From contig CANNZV010001455.1 in the NCBI GenBank assembly GCA_947561585.1, forward strand, positions 62,001 to 126,000: a stretch of 64,000 nt of DNA, given 5' to 3'. The position numbers and the translations under genes were made by a program. Positions 12,501 to 27,500 of this stretch are shown one piece after another (within the stretch, counting starts at the first letter, position 1; each line of letters opens with the position of its first letter). A model generated the notes under the pieces. That model worked only from the letters and a program-made list of their open reading frames with translations. It made no database searches and was not told the origin of the DNA. The DNA is from Caprella mutica (taxonomy: Eukaryota; Arthropoda; Malacostraca; Amphipoda; Caprellidae).

Positions 12501-15500
12501 ACTGATTGATGTAACTACATAATTTATTTTTCATAATGATTATTTGAATGATGTTCAATTTTTTTTAATTTTTAGATATTTAAACAGCTACCTATTTTAT
12601 AAAACGACGGCATTCTACACTAGGTGATGACGTCACGGGATGGAAAATTCCTTAAATTTTCCTCTACCTAATAAATATATATTGCAATGGAAAATTGGCC
12701 AAAAACAATAAGTAATGTCCTTAAATATTATTAAATAAAGGAATAAATCCACGTTACCGTGCATTTAGCATAGGTGCCCACTAGTTGAAGGTTTGACACC
12801 CTAGTAATTAGAGTCTATAGCTTTTCTCTCCCTAGTTACATACGTTTATAGTGTTGCTCTGATGACGTCACTAACTCTACTGTCTCTACCTCCTCCCTAT
12901 TTAGTTTTTTAGTATTTAGTAAGTTGGTGCATCTGACTGTGGTTGGTTGGTTGGTTTGTTGTATTTTAGTTTGTGGTGTTATTGTAGAAAACTTATAATT
13001 GTATGCTTTTAAAAGTTCTTATTTGTAACGCATGCCTATTTATAAATTTTGTTCGGAGGTAAGTTGTATTGATTATTAAATTCTATGATATATTGTTCTT
13101 TTTATTCATATATATATTTGTATATGTATTTACAAAACTTGGAGTTATTTCTTATATGTCCTAAAATTCATTTAGGTATTTAAATAGGTATTAGGTATTA
13201 GGTCTACACATAGGTATTAGGTATTAGGTCTACACACAAAAACACATAAAATTATTTATTAAACCAGTGTTTTTCTTATTTTAGCTTCATCCCTCTTTTT
13301 CGCTTTTTTTTTCATTTCCTATCACCACCAACAGAATAATATATTATTTTTCTTTCAAAAGACCATATAATTCCATTAAATTATATATGGAATTATTAAT
13401 ATAAAAGTAAATTAAATCATTGATAAAAAATTGAATCAAAATGTAAATGTAATTAATTTATTGTTATAAAATTGAATTAAGTTACATAATATATCAATTT
13501 ATTGCTCTAAATGCTAGAACTATGTGTCCCTCACATCTGTTGTGAGTTACAGTCGCAGTACTTAGGTTACTACCCGCATACGAATTACTGTGGGAAAATA
13601 ACAACTAAAACAACAGTCACAACTATACACACTGTTAGCAATGCTCTGTTATTAACAAATTGTTATTGATGCATTGATATCTATTTAATCATTTACTACA
13701 TTGTTCACAAATTATTGTTATTACCTTCAAAGAATGCGGAATGTTATATTTCAAGCGGCATTTACTTATTTATCATCTCTTTATCCGTATAACTCAAAAA
13801 GTATTGTCTGAAATTTGGTAGGACGATTGGTCAATGTCCGGAACCATTTGGTTAGATTTTAGGAGCGAATGGGTCAAAGGTCAAGGTCATATATAACCCA
13901 TGGATTATTGGATGGTCAAGGTCATTTATAAGCGACGGCGGCGAAGGTATGCGCTCTACCGAGTGCACGTCTTCTAGTTATTAATGTTTTTTTATTGGTA
14001 TATCGTAGTCCATGCATTTTTTACTGCGAAGCTGCCGAACTATTATTAATGGTAAATTGTTACCAAATTCCCTTCTCCTTCCTTTCAGTCCCTTTCTTCC
14101 ATTCCCCTTCATTCAGTATACCCTTTCTTCCCTCTCCCCTCTTTTTTACCCATTCCCTTTCATTTCAGTCTGTGTTCTGTGTCTGTGGAGGCAGGACATG
14201 AGCCTCTCTCTCACTAGTGCCCTCACTCTCACTCACTCACTCTCACTCACTCCTCTGACTCATGACTCACCAACAGTGAATAACTAACTCATATAACGTG
14301 TGTGTTGCTTAGGGTGGATAAGAGTGCGAGTTATTGTCAGGAGTTTAGTGGATTATTGTGTAGACAGTGTGGAAGATAGAGTGGAGGAATGGATCAATGA
14401 GTTAGTTTGAGTTAACTCACTGTGAGTTAACTCATTCTGTAGATAAAACTATCAAATCTCCTTCGAATAGAAAGATCTATGGAGAGAGTAAAAATCTAAA
14501 AGAAATACCTTTTTATTAGTCAAACCATTGTGAATTGGTATTGAGTTAGAGTTAGTGAAACTCATAATATGAGTAAGTACTCATTATATGAGTAAGTACT
14601 CATAATATATGAGTACTTACTCATATTATGAGTACATCACTACTCATTACATAATAACTCATTCAATCAATATTACATACTATACTTCTAACACCAGGCA
14701 CTATACTCACTATAGCTATACCACCAATCAATATACACTCACTATACCTGATGCAAAGTGAGGGACTATACACTGTACATAGTGACCTTTGACCTGTCGC
14801 TGAAATAGAAATACCCTCATTGATCATACTTACCCTCATATAGTCTCTTAATTTACCATCATTTTTTACCCTCATTTCCCCTGATAAGTACCTACCCTCT
14901 TTTCCCTCTTAACTTTTTTGTTATCTTCTACATTCAACAGAACTCACTGTATGTTTGACTGGAATAGATTCCTAGTCCGACTAGATCCTCATTATGATAA
15001 TATATCAAAACAATGCATAGTTAAACATTCTACCTGGTTATTCTACCTATTGAAATGATCATTGTTTGCTTATATGAACGAAAGTGTGAAACTGTCCGAT
15101 AACTCGATATTAACCCTATTTAGTGTTACTGCATTTCTCTATTTTTTATCAAATTCCACCACATTTATCACATTCTTTACCATCCACTTTCTCCGCATTT
15201 GGTGGGGTACATTTTTACGTTCTAACTAAGTTTATTTGTTATTATCACCACTCTTCTTCTTCTTTATCATTTTTTACCTGTCTCATCTCTTCCTCGTCCT
15301 TTTTTTTTAATGTAATATTTCCTCTTCCCAATATCTCTTCTCTCCTTCTTCTCCTATTCTCTCTTCTTTCCTTCCTCTCTTTCTTCTTCTCTCCAGTCAG
15401 CTGTTCTATCAATCGATACCGCTTGTGTCTGGACTGTGTACAGTCTCTCTCGATACTCTCCAGTCACTGTGTACAGTCTCTCTCACTACTCAAGAGTCAC

Positions 15501-18500
15501 TGTGTACAGTACGAGGGCAGTAGGTGTGTTCCGCGCTATTTGCCGATTTGCATAATCTCGAGAATGCGCTGCACCTTTTTAAACGCCTTGTGTTAACAGA
15601 TTAATTTTATTTTTATTTATACTAATATACGAGTAAAGGGTAAAACAATGTGCAGTACAACAAACTAGCGGAAACAACAAACTACATAACGGCCATTTTT
15701 CTTGACAGTTCAAAATATAATCTTCATTTATATATAAATATTTGAAGTGTGAAAAACTCTACAAAAAGTAGAAGAAATAAATGATTCTCATCATAGATGG
15801 CCGTTAGTTTGTTGTATCCGTTAGTTTGTTGTACTGCACACTTCAAGATTGTTTAATGACATTATATTGGCAGTTTTCTATTTGATAATAAATTAAATGA
15901 AGGTACTAACGCACGATCGGTATTAGTGGGATAAAGAGGTTTTAAAACGCGCAGCACACTCTCGAGATTGTGCAATTCAGTATATTACGAGGACGGGCCC
16001 ACTGCAGACGAGGACTGGTCTAAAGTACTGTACTGAATCAACTGACTGTAGCGACTGAACACTGTGTCTAATTTTTCCTGGCATTATATACCATGAGTTA
16101 TCGCCACAACATACCTACCTAATTTGCCATCACATCTTGGGTGGTCCAACTAATTCTCATGGGCCTAACCGAACCACAAGAATTCTAAATCTTCTTCTAA
16201 AACTCATCATTGAATTTTATATTCAAAGCTATGATTTCCTAGCATGTCTTTAGCTTCTTTCAAATGCTGCAACTACAAACAATATTCCATCTTTCCATGA
16301 CACTCACCGTGTGTCATTGTTATCTTTCCAGATGAGTTATTAGTTATATAGCATCTAGGTAGCTTTACTGTTAGTATTATTAAACTAATTAGAACTAATC
16401 ATCGCCAGTATTGTAAACAGTATTGGTATTATTAGTTGTGAACCATGTGCCTATTGTAGTTACTAGTTAACCGGTTCACTGCCTATAAACCTGCCACACC
16501 TGTTAAACGGTTTATCATTACCGATATCTCCTACTTACCGGTTAAACGGTTCACTTCTTGCCTCTTCAATCTGTTAACCGATTAATGTGCTTCTTTCTGG
16601 ATAACATCGGTTAATCGGTTCACTTCTTGACGCTCTACTTCTTATTTATCGGTTCACCCTGTTAATGGATTTTGTCTGTTAACCGGTTCACTCGTATAAC
16701 CGGTTCACAATCATGACAGACTCAGGAGATGTTTACAAGCACCGATACTCTTTTTCATACGACGCAGAGTAAGTTAATTCTACCATTGTATGTAGGTTAA
16801 TTCTACCCACACCATTGTATGTAGGTTAATTCTACCATTGTATGTAGGTTAATTCTACCCACACTATTGTATGTAGGTTAATTCTACAATTGTTTGTAGG
16901 TTAAATCTAGCCACACCATTGTATGTGGGTTAATTCTACAATTGTATGTAGGTTAATTCTACCCACACTATTGTATGTGGGTTAATTCTACAATTGTATG
17001 TAGGTTGAATCTAGCTACACCATTGTATGTGGGTTAATTCTAGCAACAATAAACTAGCACTGTTCAATGTACACAATCTTTTCTCAACAGTAGCAATGTT
17101 TGTTGATGTATCTTTGCATATAAACATTATACCTAATTAATGTTAAACATCATATCTACACTGAGAAAAATAAACAACTCCAACTGATGCACCAGGTGGT
17201 TGGAGTTCACCCTATGGCTTTGTCTTTAAAGGCCTTGTTACACGATGCGAGTTACTGTCCTGACAGTAGACAGTAACTGTCCCACTTTACTCGCATGCCA
17301 GTAGCTCAATGTTCATAGCATTGAATTTCCATGACAGTTACTCGACTGATGCGGTCACACTGTGCGAGTAGCTGCACTACAGTAACTGGCTAGGCCAACT
17401 CGCATGTTCACTCGCTCTGAGTAACAAGGTCTTAAAGCGAGACACTTTAGTGCATCCAAACTATAGTTTGGAATACTTTGGATGCACTAAAGAAATTATA
17501 AAATTATTTTCATCTTTTTAACAAACTTATAGCGGAATCAATAAAGTGCATCGAACTGATGCACTTTAGTGCCTCCAAACTATAGTTTTGATGCACTAAA
17601 GTGTCTCACTTTAGAGACAAAGCCACAGGGTGAACTCGAAACACTTGGGTGCATCAGAGTTTTTCTGAGAGTGATTAATGTTCAGTATAAACATAACTTA
17701 GGTAACTCGATAGCAACTTCAAAATGAACAAGTATTAAATTAAAATATATTCAGTTTCTCTCACTTATAGTTTTTAGTGTACTATTTCGAAAGATCCTGC
17801 CTGAGGTTTATACAGTGGGTTGGTTCTTTTAACTAAAAGGTGAATTGATAACTAACTTTCAAACATCTTTATTGAATTAAAGTTTAAAAACATGTTTATT
17901 AGAATATTACAATAATTGAAAAAAGCTGACAAAGAACATTAGAAATTCCATATTAAATGGTTTGTTGTATTTATGATCTGTTACGCAGACCTAATATGGT
18001 AAGAGACTTGTTTAAATGGTAAGTTAGGGGGTCCAACTAATTCTCATAGGCTTCACCTAACCACAAGAATTCTAAGTCTTTACATGACTATCTTTAAACA
18101 CATCATTATATCTTTAACTACTCCGTGAAATAGATTTATTGAACTCAAGGCAAGTAGAAATGTTTTCATTATATCATGATTCCTTTTTCTAATATGGCTG
18201 ACTAAATATTTACTTGATTATTTAGTTAATTTCAAAGTGACTCTGACACTTAATCATTTCCAATCCTTCAATAAGATTTAATCCATTAATTAAAAATTAA
18301 TCCTTTCTATTTAAATTTGTTTCGATCAAATAAAATTATATATTTACTGTACAAAAGTAACTCAAATATGGTTACCAAAGTACGTAGACTTTTTTGCCTT
18401 AAAATTAATAAATCATTTCAGAACAAATTTATCAAACAGTGTGATTATAATTTTTAAATATTTTCATTATTCATTTATTAATTTCTTTTCCAATTCATTG

Positions 18501-21500
18501 CATTAAATATAATAATTTTCTTCAATTTTTCTGTGTGCAATCATTAAGTACAAAATAACTCAAAAATGTATATCAAACACCGTAGACTTTAGTGAAACAT
18601 CGTCCTAATTACTACATATGTTCTCTTTTTCACCATTCTTTTTAAATATCATTTTATTCTCTTATCCTTTCTCTAAATGTTTTATCATAAAATATACTAT
18701 TTGCTTATAACAGCACGGTAGAGGTACCGATACCTTATTGAGCATTACATTTTCTTCAATTTCATCCCATATACTTTATAATTACTAGTTAGGAATTATA
18801 TACAAGATGGAATTTTAATAATAAGTTATTATTATTAATTAAAAACGCATCAAAACATCAACTTTAGAATACAGTCATTGAGAAAAATTAAAATTTAACT
18901 TGTTATTATAATTGGTATCCATGATACCTACAGGTATCATGGATACCATTTACTCTATTTTGATTGTATTACTCGTGTTTTTTATTGTTACTAACAATTA
19001 TAATTGTGTTTGCTAACATTTTATTATCTTAGCAATGTAATTTATTTTGAGTGTCTATTTCAATAATAACTTTAAATAAAGGCTAAGGTAGGTAGGTAGG
19101 TATTTATGTATTTATTTATGCACATAGGTAGCAGTTAAAATTTAACTGCTTATATCTTGGGAACTAATCAAGATATTTTAATTTTGTTACCGTTTTTGAG
19201 GTAAAAAAAAGTACGTAAAGTTTGAACACAACGATGAGAAAAAGAAAATAGTACCAATTTGACGTCATTCGCTAGAATGATGAAATACTTTTCTGAACAT
19301 ACTGCAACAAACAGAATTAAAATATCTTTATTATTTCCTAAGTTACAGCAAATAAATGCGGGTATACTTTTTTGTGGTTCACCCTGTACAAATATGTCTA
19401 TAATTACTATGATTTATTCTAAACCAGGATTAAAATATTAGAGTGTACCGTGAATACTCTTCGGTTACCCCCCAATTCAATTACCTCCATTCTTTTATCT
19501 CCCCCTCTAACCCCCCCCCCCCCCCTGTTTTTCCAGTTTCGACGACAGTAGCTCCCTCAGTTCCGGCGTAAGTGACTCCATCAACGAAGTCTGCTTTGGC
19601 GAAGACATCAACACTGAGTATGATTACAAGGTGAGGAAAGGGATACAATTAGAATGTTATAATTGCCCCATAGTAGGGTAAGTTTCAAGTTATTGGACAG
19701 TGACACATTCAATACAATGAGTTAGTATCCATGATACATGCTGAAATGTATAGTAATTATTAGTTAAATTTCATTATACATAGTTGGTATCCATGATACT
19801 CCAGGTACAATGGATAGCAAATAAAATACAAGTTATATAATAATCATTAAATATATTTTTTGTGCCTCCGAAAATGCGTAACTGTCTCATAACTCGAAAG
19901 TTGCCCTAGTATGTCCTTTAGAATGAGTAACCGTTCCCTCTTTGTATTAAGTTACTTAACAGTGAATTGTTTTATGGGTAAGGTAGAAATGATTTAATTT
20001 TTAACATTGATATTACTATGATGTGATAATATATATAATCAACATCATAATATATAATGTATATAAACTTCTGTCTGTCTGTCCGTCACAATTATTCTGA
20101 TATCAGTTCACTGAATTGTTTCAACAACTAAATAAAAGATTATTCAGTTTAAAATGTTTGAGTAAAGCGGTGTCAGGGATGATAATTATTACAATAATTT
20201 AACTATCATCTGTGAACATAACATTGGTGAAAAATACAGTCCTTTTTGACGGCACACGTACACTAGTGTATTCAAAGAGCATTACAAGTTGTTCCTAATA
20301 TCTTGGCAATAATCCTTATCAAGTCCTTTAATGCGAGACTTAATAAGCCTCTTAATTAAGGTCCAATGGACTTAAAGCCTTATTGAAATCTGGTGTACTG
20401 AAAAGGGTGAATGATCAGTTACCGACCATATCCACATCACCGATATTGACTTTAATGATTATGGAGAATGGAATTAAAAAATGATAATTGTGCTCATCTG
20501 GCGACATGAGGCAACTGTTGCATGACGTCACATGTTCCTAAATAGGCTTCAGACTGTGACGTCAGACTTGCCCTCAAATAGCCTGTGGGTCAAAGGTCAC
20601 GAGACTATTTTTAAATTAGTTGAGCTGTTGCAAATGGTAAGGATTTGTACGCTTGGAATGGAGAGCTGGAATTGCCATTTGAATATTGACTGGGAATGTG
20701 AATTCCAATAATAAATAGGAATATGAATTCCAATAATAAATAGGAATATGAATTCCAATAATAAATAGGAATGTGAATTCCAATAATAAATAGGAATGTG
20801 AATTCCAATAATATAAATAGGAATGTGAATTGCAATAATAGATAGGAATGTGAATTCCAATATTAAATAGGAATATGAATTCCAATAATAAATAGGAATA
20901 GGAATTCTATTAATAAAGAGGTATTACGATTCCAATATCAAATAGGAATATGAATTCCAATAATAAAGGGGTATTACGATTCCAATGAATGGGAATATGA
21001 ATTTCAATATCAAATGGGAATGACAATTAAAACACTATATGGGAATATGTATTAATATAGACTATACATATTACATATGCATTCTCAGTCCAATAATTTC
21101 CCTATTTTTCGTTTTCAATCTTTTTAACTCTCCATTTGTTGTTTTCAGTGCCAGAGCAGTTCAGTCCCCCCGAAGGACGTGGGCCTGAAGTTGCCTGTGG
21201 GTTTGAGTGGCAACACCCGCAAGGTTTCCTCCTTTGGAGGAGAAGCCTCTAGGATGCACAGAAACGTCTCCGCCAGAGCCACGGTGAAGAAGACGGAGAG
21301 TGCGCAACAGACGGAGGGAAATGCTTTCAAGTGGGTGGGGGGGGTTGGAAAACTGGGGGGACGGTGTAAAATAATAAGGGTGAAATGAGGCCTATTGTTT
21401 TCATATCAACTTCTTTAATAATTAGTTAATTACTTAATGATAAGAAAGAATTTGGTACTGTTTATTATATTTTCTGTGTAATTTGGTTCATAGTTATGGT

Positions 21501-24500
21501 GCAACATTTCTAATTCCAATGTAATACTTCAGGCAAATATCCAACACCCAGTGGAAGAAATATGTTGATGGGAATCAACAGCAGCAGCAGCGTATGGGTC
21601 TCGACGCGAATTCACCTAACGGTCGCCGACTGGACCAGAAGAAGCCAGGGCTAGGGTCGCCCAGCATACCAAATTCACCAGGGTTCGGTTACAACACAGC
21701 AAATGGCATCAGCAACGCTTTGCAAGGCAAAAAACCGGAGAGAAAGATCGGGCAGGTGCAGAATAAAGTTGAGTACGGGAAAACGACCCGCTTGAATCCC
21801 CCCTCCCCGCACGTCAACGGAGACTCCAAGCGACTTCAAAACCCGAAAACAGCTCCTAGTAATTACGGCTACAGCACCAAACGCACTAGCATAAGCAGCG
21901 TCTCTAGTAACGGTAGCGGTAAAGCTAATTCCAGACTGAAAGATACTGGTGGCTCTTTGGATATCGCCCACAATATGTCTAGTCAGAGTCTGGAGAGACC
22001 GAGAACCAAGATTAAGGTGTCGGGCGGCACGCAGACCGCAGGGGGAGAAGTCCAATACATTACCCCCAGTGCCGGGGTGCAGAGTGATGGGGAGTACTCT
22101 TCTAACTCTTTGGGGAGAAAATATCAGATAAAAAGTTACTCCCTTAACGGTCCGGCAGCCGCACAACTTTCCCAGAATGTCCGGGACCGCATCATGCAGT
22201 CCCCGTACAACAAGGTGCACATTGGCCCCGAATTCTCGGCACCCAGTCCGTTCAACTCCCCGTACTACAACCGCAGGGTGAAACCCACTGACGGAAGTTT
22301 GAGTGACAGTCCCTACACTAACTACTCCGACATGCAGTACAACACTAGTCCCTACATGTGGTCACCCCGCAACAACTACGCGTCTTCCGCAGCCTCGGCA
22401 CCTAACAGGTATTGGCCACCAATTACCAGAGCATATCTAGTTACCGAATGAGAATAAATTTCGAGACATGGGTATTCAAATAAACAAAATCATTAAAATT
22501 AAATTATAATATACCTAGAAAACGAATATGATTATATGATTATCATCACAGACATATTATTGTGAGGAAATTAATTTCACATCTGATTTCAATTAAGGGT
22601 GACTACTTAATTTACTTTTTTCTCTTAATTGTTTCATTCTTCTGGAAATGTTTCCCAAATCAATTCAACCCTAATTAGTTATGATACCAAAGAGACAAAC
22701 CCCCCTGACTACATAACCTCTCATTCTCTTTCACAGTCACCGTGTAGACTCTATGACGGAGGCGGAGAGTCTGGAGAGCATCAACAGCAGCAACAGTCTG
22801 GGACTGAGGGCACAGCCTGGTGGTGAGTCTGACATTTGAATAATAATCACTAGGGTTGTGACAATATGCTTTATAAATCATAGATCTTAAGAATATCACA
22901 GACGAAATGAAATGGTATCGAATACTATATACCGCTGGTGTAGAACCATTCAATACTCTTTAATTCTCTCCGTCTATAATATTTTCGGGGATCTATGATT
23001 TTAAACGCACATTGTCACAACCCTAGTTATTACCCATGCGTCATTATGGAGTCCTTTTTCTCTGCTAATTGAAGGTGTAATGAACAATAAGTGACTCATT
23101 GCATTGACTCTTCCAGGTGGACTGAACAGTTTGACTCACGCACGACTCCTGAGGCACCAGAGGGAAATGACTCAACAGATGAGTCCACCTTTGGCTCGCT
23201 CTAACAGCGTCAGGTGAGGGTTATGACGTCTTCGGTGTTTGCTTGATAAGAGCAAAAACTATTGCCGATATTTAAAGATAATTTTGTTTAAAAATGTAAG
23301 TGTTTAGCAAAATAGTATTGCTAATCGAAATAAAAATATATGGTTTTCACGTTAGAGATGTTATAGTGAAGAAATTATTTTTAAATTGGAATAATAAATT
23401 TGTAAAAAAATTAATATAACTTCGCTAATATGAATTTATAAAAAATAAGAAACTTGTTATTTTAAGTGAACAGTGAACTTATTATTTAATTGTAATATTT
23501 TATCAACTGTATTGCTGTTATTTTGCTTACTAATGATTATATTAACTAATTATATCATTTAATGGGTAAAATTCAACTCATTTATTTTCTATTTCACAGT
23601 CAACTAATTGAAAGGACATTCCCTAGGTACATGAATAAATATTAAGAATGATGTCATGTATATTGAATGCAATGATATACAAGTTATATTCTACCAGGCT
23701 AAGTTTCGAGTCATCGAACGGTTCCAGCTTTTCGATCATATTAAAGAAATATTTAATTTAACATTTTACCTCGTTATTTCAATTGTTAATACCTGGGTAC
23801 CAATTATTTACAAAGTAAATTATATATATTTTCTTTTATCGAAATTACGGCACCAATCGATAGCTGCGGACTCTCCCAATTCGAATGTTTCAAGTATATA
23901 CAGGGTGACCCACAAAAAGTGTGCCCCTAACTTGTAATTAATATAAATATCGTACAGGTACAATCTATAGCAATGACGGTGGTAGAATGGATAGATGAAA
24001 ATATCTAATTTTTAAATTCACTTGAACTCATTTTTTAATTGCTTATAAATACGATATTTATATCAATTCTAAGTTGGGTAGACTTTTTAGTGGGTCACCC
24101 TGTATAGTAATTTTGACGTAGCTCACTATAGCATGCCGAGTATGTGTATACCAATTGGCTATAACTGAATGCATTGTAATATACTATTAGCATGTTTGAT
24201 GTGAAGAAGGTCACTTCCCCCACTCAACTTTTCCTCCACCCCACAGGTCCACCAAGTCAGAGAAGCTGTACTCCCCCACCCCCCATCAAATGGGGGGAAA
24301 TGGTATCCCTCTAGATATCACTGGTGAGGACATATCTATATCTTAGTAACTTGCTATATTTATATCATATCTATATTCTATATCTTACTAACTTGCTATA
24401 ACCATTTGTTATAGTTTTATTTGCTATATATAGATTTTAACAACTTGTTATACATTTTTATAGGTATTTGAGTTTCCTATTTCTTTTTCTAATTCAATTG

Positions 24501-27500
24501 CATTGTATCCATGATACATACAGGTACCATAGAGTACCTATAACTACCTGCAGGTATCATGGATACAATGTATTTGAAATAAAAGTTAAAATAATATTGA
24601 ACTTCTTTTTCTTATATGATTGTAAATGTGGATCTGCCCGATAACTCAGAATTTACCCCAATTTTCCCCCAGGTCAATCCCCCCACCCGGACCTCCACTT
24701 GATAGCCTCCCAGCCCACCTCCCCCTCCCACCTCTCCCCCATGAACAGGGGGGTGGGGTACGCACCTCCCATTGTACAGCGGGGGAAGGAGGAAGACTGT
24801 GAGTATTGAGAAATAATAATCATTTAAATTTAAAAAAAATTAACTTAAATAAAAAATAATTAAAACAAAAATCATTTTTTTAAATAATTGATTAAAAAAA
24901 ATTAGTAAAAAAATTAATTAAAAAAAAATTATTTAAAAAAAATTAATTTAATTTTTTTATTTATGAGCAATTTAGTAAATACTAATTATTTTGATTAAGG
25001 CCCCCTTCACACTTGCGTTTCTCAACGCCGCGTTAGAAAAAATGCTCATTGCAAAAAGTTTAGCTGCAATTGATTTTAACGGAGCCATTCACACTTGCGT
25101 GAAAAAAAACACTGGTAAAAAATAAACGCAAGTGTGAAGGGGGCCTTAATTATGAAATGTTCATTTTAACCAATCGATGAATATAACTTATTTATTTTAT
25201 ATATTAGCTACATGTAGTAGTCTTTTGTAATAACTAACTTTTTTTATCTAATTTATATATTTTGATGACTGTTTTGAATGAATATATTCAATATATAGTT
25301 AGCACAAAGAATATAGTTTTCTTGAGAGGAGACTGACCGGACAGATCTCTGACATGTGTGTAGAAGCCCTAATGAATGTATTTCGATTATCATAAACCAT
25401 CATAATTTATAATGATGCTCTCTCGAAATTTCCATGCGGTAATATGTAAGGCAAAGTTATATAAGTACAGTAAATTACTTCGTTACCCTAATAAAATCAA
25501 CTTACTTTTTGTGAAATATTTTAAAACTATTATTTCGTCCTCCAGTCCACGGCTCCTCCATCTCCCTCGTCTCCACCACTTCCTCCATGTTTTCCCGTGA
25601 GGAGGATAAGCAGGCCCACGAGGTGCGGAAACTACGGAGGGAGTTGGCAGATGCTCAAGACAGGGTACACACCCTAGCTACACAACTATCAACCAATGTA
25701 AGTTTATCCTAACGCGATGAAAATAGTAAAATGCCCTCTTTTTAACGTCAATTAAAAGGATGGCCCGGTATTTAAGTATGTGCAATATATCTCATTTAGT
25801 TATTCCTAGTTCACGCCCCTATTTCATTTAGGGACGTGAACTAGGAACTTACCGTATTTACTAATAGCCTTCACATCATTTTAAACAGCTTGTATTACAA
25901 GTAGCTATACCGAGTCAAAGACATTCCCTCGTTTTCGGAAAGACGAAACACAACCGGACTTATTGTTTCTGCCCTCATTTCGAATAGAATTTATTTATTC
26001 TCTCCCCCCCCCCTTGAATCATAAAGTATAACCATCCCCCTTCTCCCCCAGGCACACGTGGTGGCGGCTTTCGAACACAGTCTGACGAATATGACCAACA
26101 GATTGCAGAAACTCACTGCTACATCTGAACGAAAGGTGAGGGGGATTGTAGAGTGTGGAAACTAATCTCTTTGGAGAGAAGAAAACATTTTATGCGAAAG
26201 ATGATAGGAATTGTAACTTGTTAATACATGTTGTAACTTGTTTATACGTGTTTCACCAGATTTATACGTGGTCGAACACGTTATTACTTGCTCTGGCCCG
26301 TGTATACATGTTCTAACACGTTTATACGTGTTGCAACAAGTTCATACGTGTTCTAACACGTTTATACGTATCACAACACGTTTATACGAGTTGTAACACG
26401 GTCCATTGTGCAAATAATATGCTTAACTGTTTCCTTTCACTCAGGACTCTGAACTGACGGAATTACGTCGCACCATCGAAGCGTTACGACAGCAAAGTAT
26501 AGACGCTGGTTTGACGGCAGCCTGTCTACAGAGTACGTCATTACAGTCCAAACTAAAGCAATTCAATGACACGCTGTTGAAGTTACAGCAAAAAACAGAG
26601 AAAGAGAGTGAGGGGAGACAGAGAAAATCCCTACCCTCACAAACTCTCCTCAACAATAACAATCTTAACACTGTAACAATACCATCACCTGTACAGTCAC
26701 CACGACACAGTAACAACAATCACCACCATCACCACTCATCTCCATTCACCAGTCACCTTCTGCCGAAATCCACCCTCCGGCAGACTGGCCCCCCTTCTAA
26801 CCCCTCCACCCCTCCCCCACCTCGACGGCATACCTTCACCGCTTCTGCTTTGCTTGATGGCACTAACCCCCTTGATAACCCCCCAGCTGTCTCTCCCCCC
26901 TCCACCATTTCACCCGGTGGAGAGGGGTCTTCATCCCCCCACCCATCAACCACTCACCACTCTTCGGAGAATGGTGGTGGTGATGGTTGCGATGGTGAGG
27001 CCATTAGCTTTATGGTGATCAATGGAGACAGTCAGGTTGATGCTAAGAATAAACGGCTACAGTACTCGGATAGCGGGACAAAAGGGCCGTACACACGTAG
27101 GGTTTTTTAAGTCTTTCCACCAGACTTTTTGCTAAGCTCCTCCTACTTTTATCCATGATACATGCAGGTATCATGGATACCAACTAAAATAAATAATAAT
27201 TATATCGTTTTTGCTTATATTCTCGTGGAAAAAGTAGGAGGAGCCTAGCAAAAAGTCTGGTGCAAAGACTTAAAAAAGCCTACGTGTGTACGGCCCTTTA
27301 GATTCTTTACTCCAGTTTTTCCTTTTGTAAATGGTTTCTTTGACGACTGACCCTCTACTCTAAGATGTTTTTGACAATATAAAGTCAGTAAAAGTAATTG
27401 AACTAACATGCCATTATGAACTTAAGCTCTTTTGAGTACTTCAGTCCCTGTAGCCACCACTTCACATCTATTTACCTGACTGTCTCTCATTGAATAAATA

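Larger units (their letters stand above)
11443..19536 (+). other. Long NAV intron (8.1 kb), repeat-filled
   Basis: No exon is needed here: the phases of the flanking exons join directly. Contents in order: a fold-back MITE (11518-11787), AT-rich DNA, a dispersed 250-bp repeat (13722-13978), CT-rich tracts (14060-14260 and 15240-15410), palindromic gagtaagtactcat repeats (14555-14645), a fold-back element (15531-16005), a cluster of AACCGGTT sites (16469-16705), a 30-bp tandem repeat (16770-17045), a nested fold-back (17160-17665), then AT-rich sequence. An optional alternative exon cannot be excluded. Confidence 0.7.

Noticed and set aside
15123..15596. 157-codon plus-strand open frame
   Set aside because: CT-rich low-complexity sequence (Phe/Ser/Leu) in an intron, with no splice or homology support.
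21675..22220. 181-codon minus-strand open frame
   Set aside because: Antisense shadow of NAV exon 9.
22675..22953. 92-codon minus-strand frame, similar to one at 55398-55604
   Set aside because: Both run through MITE family B; the shared MNGSTPAVYSIRYHF start is repeat DNA.
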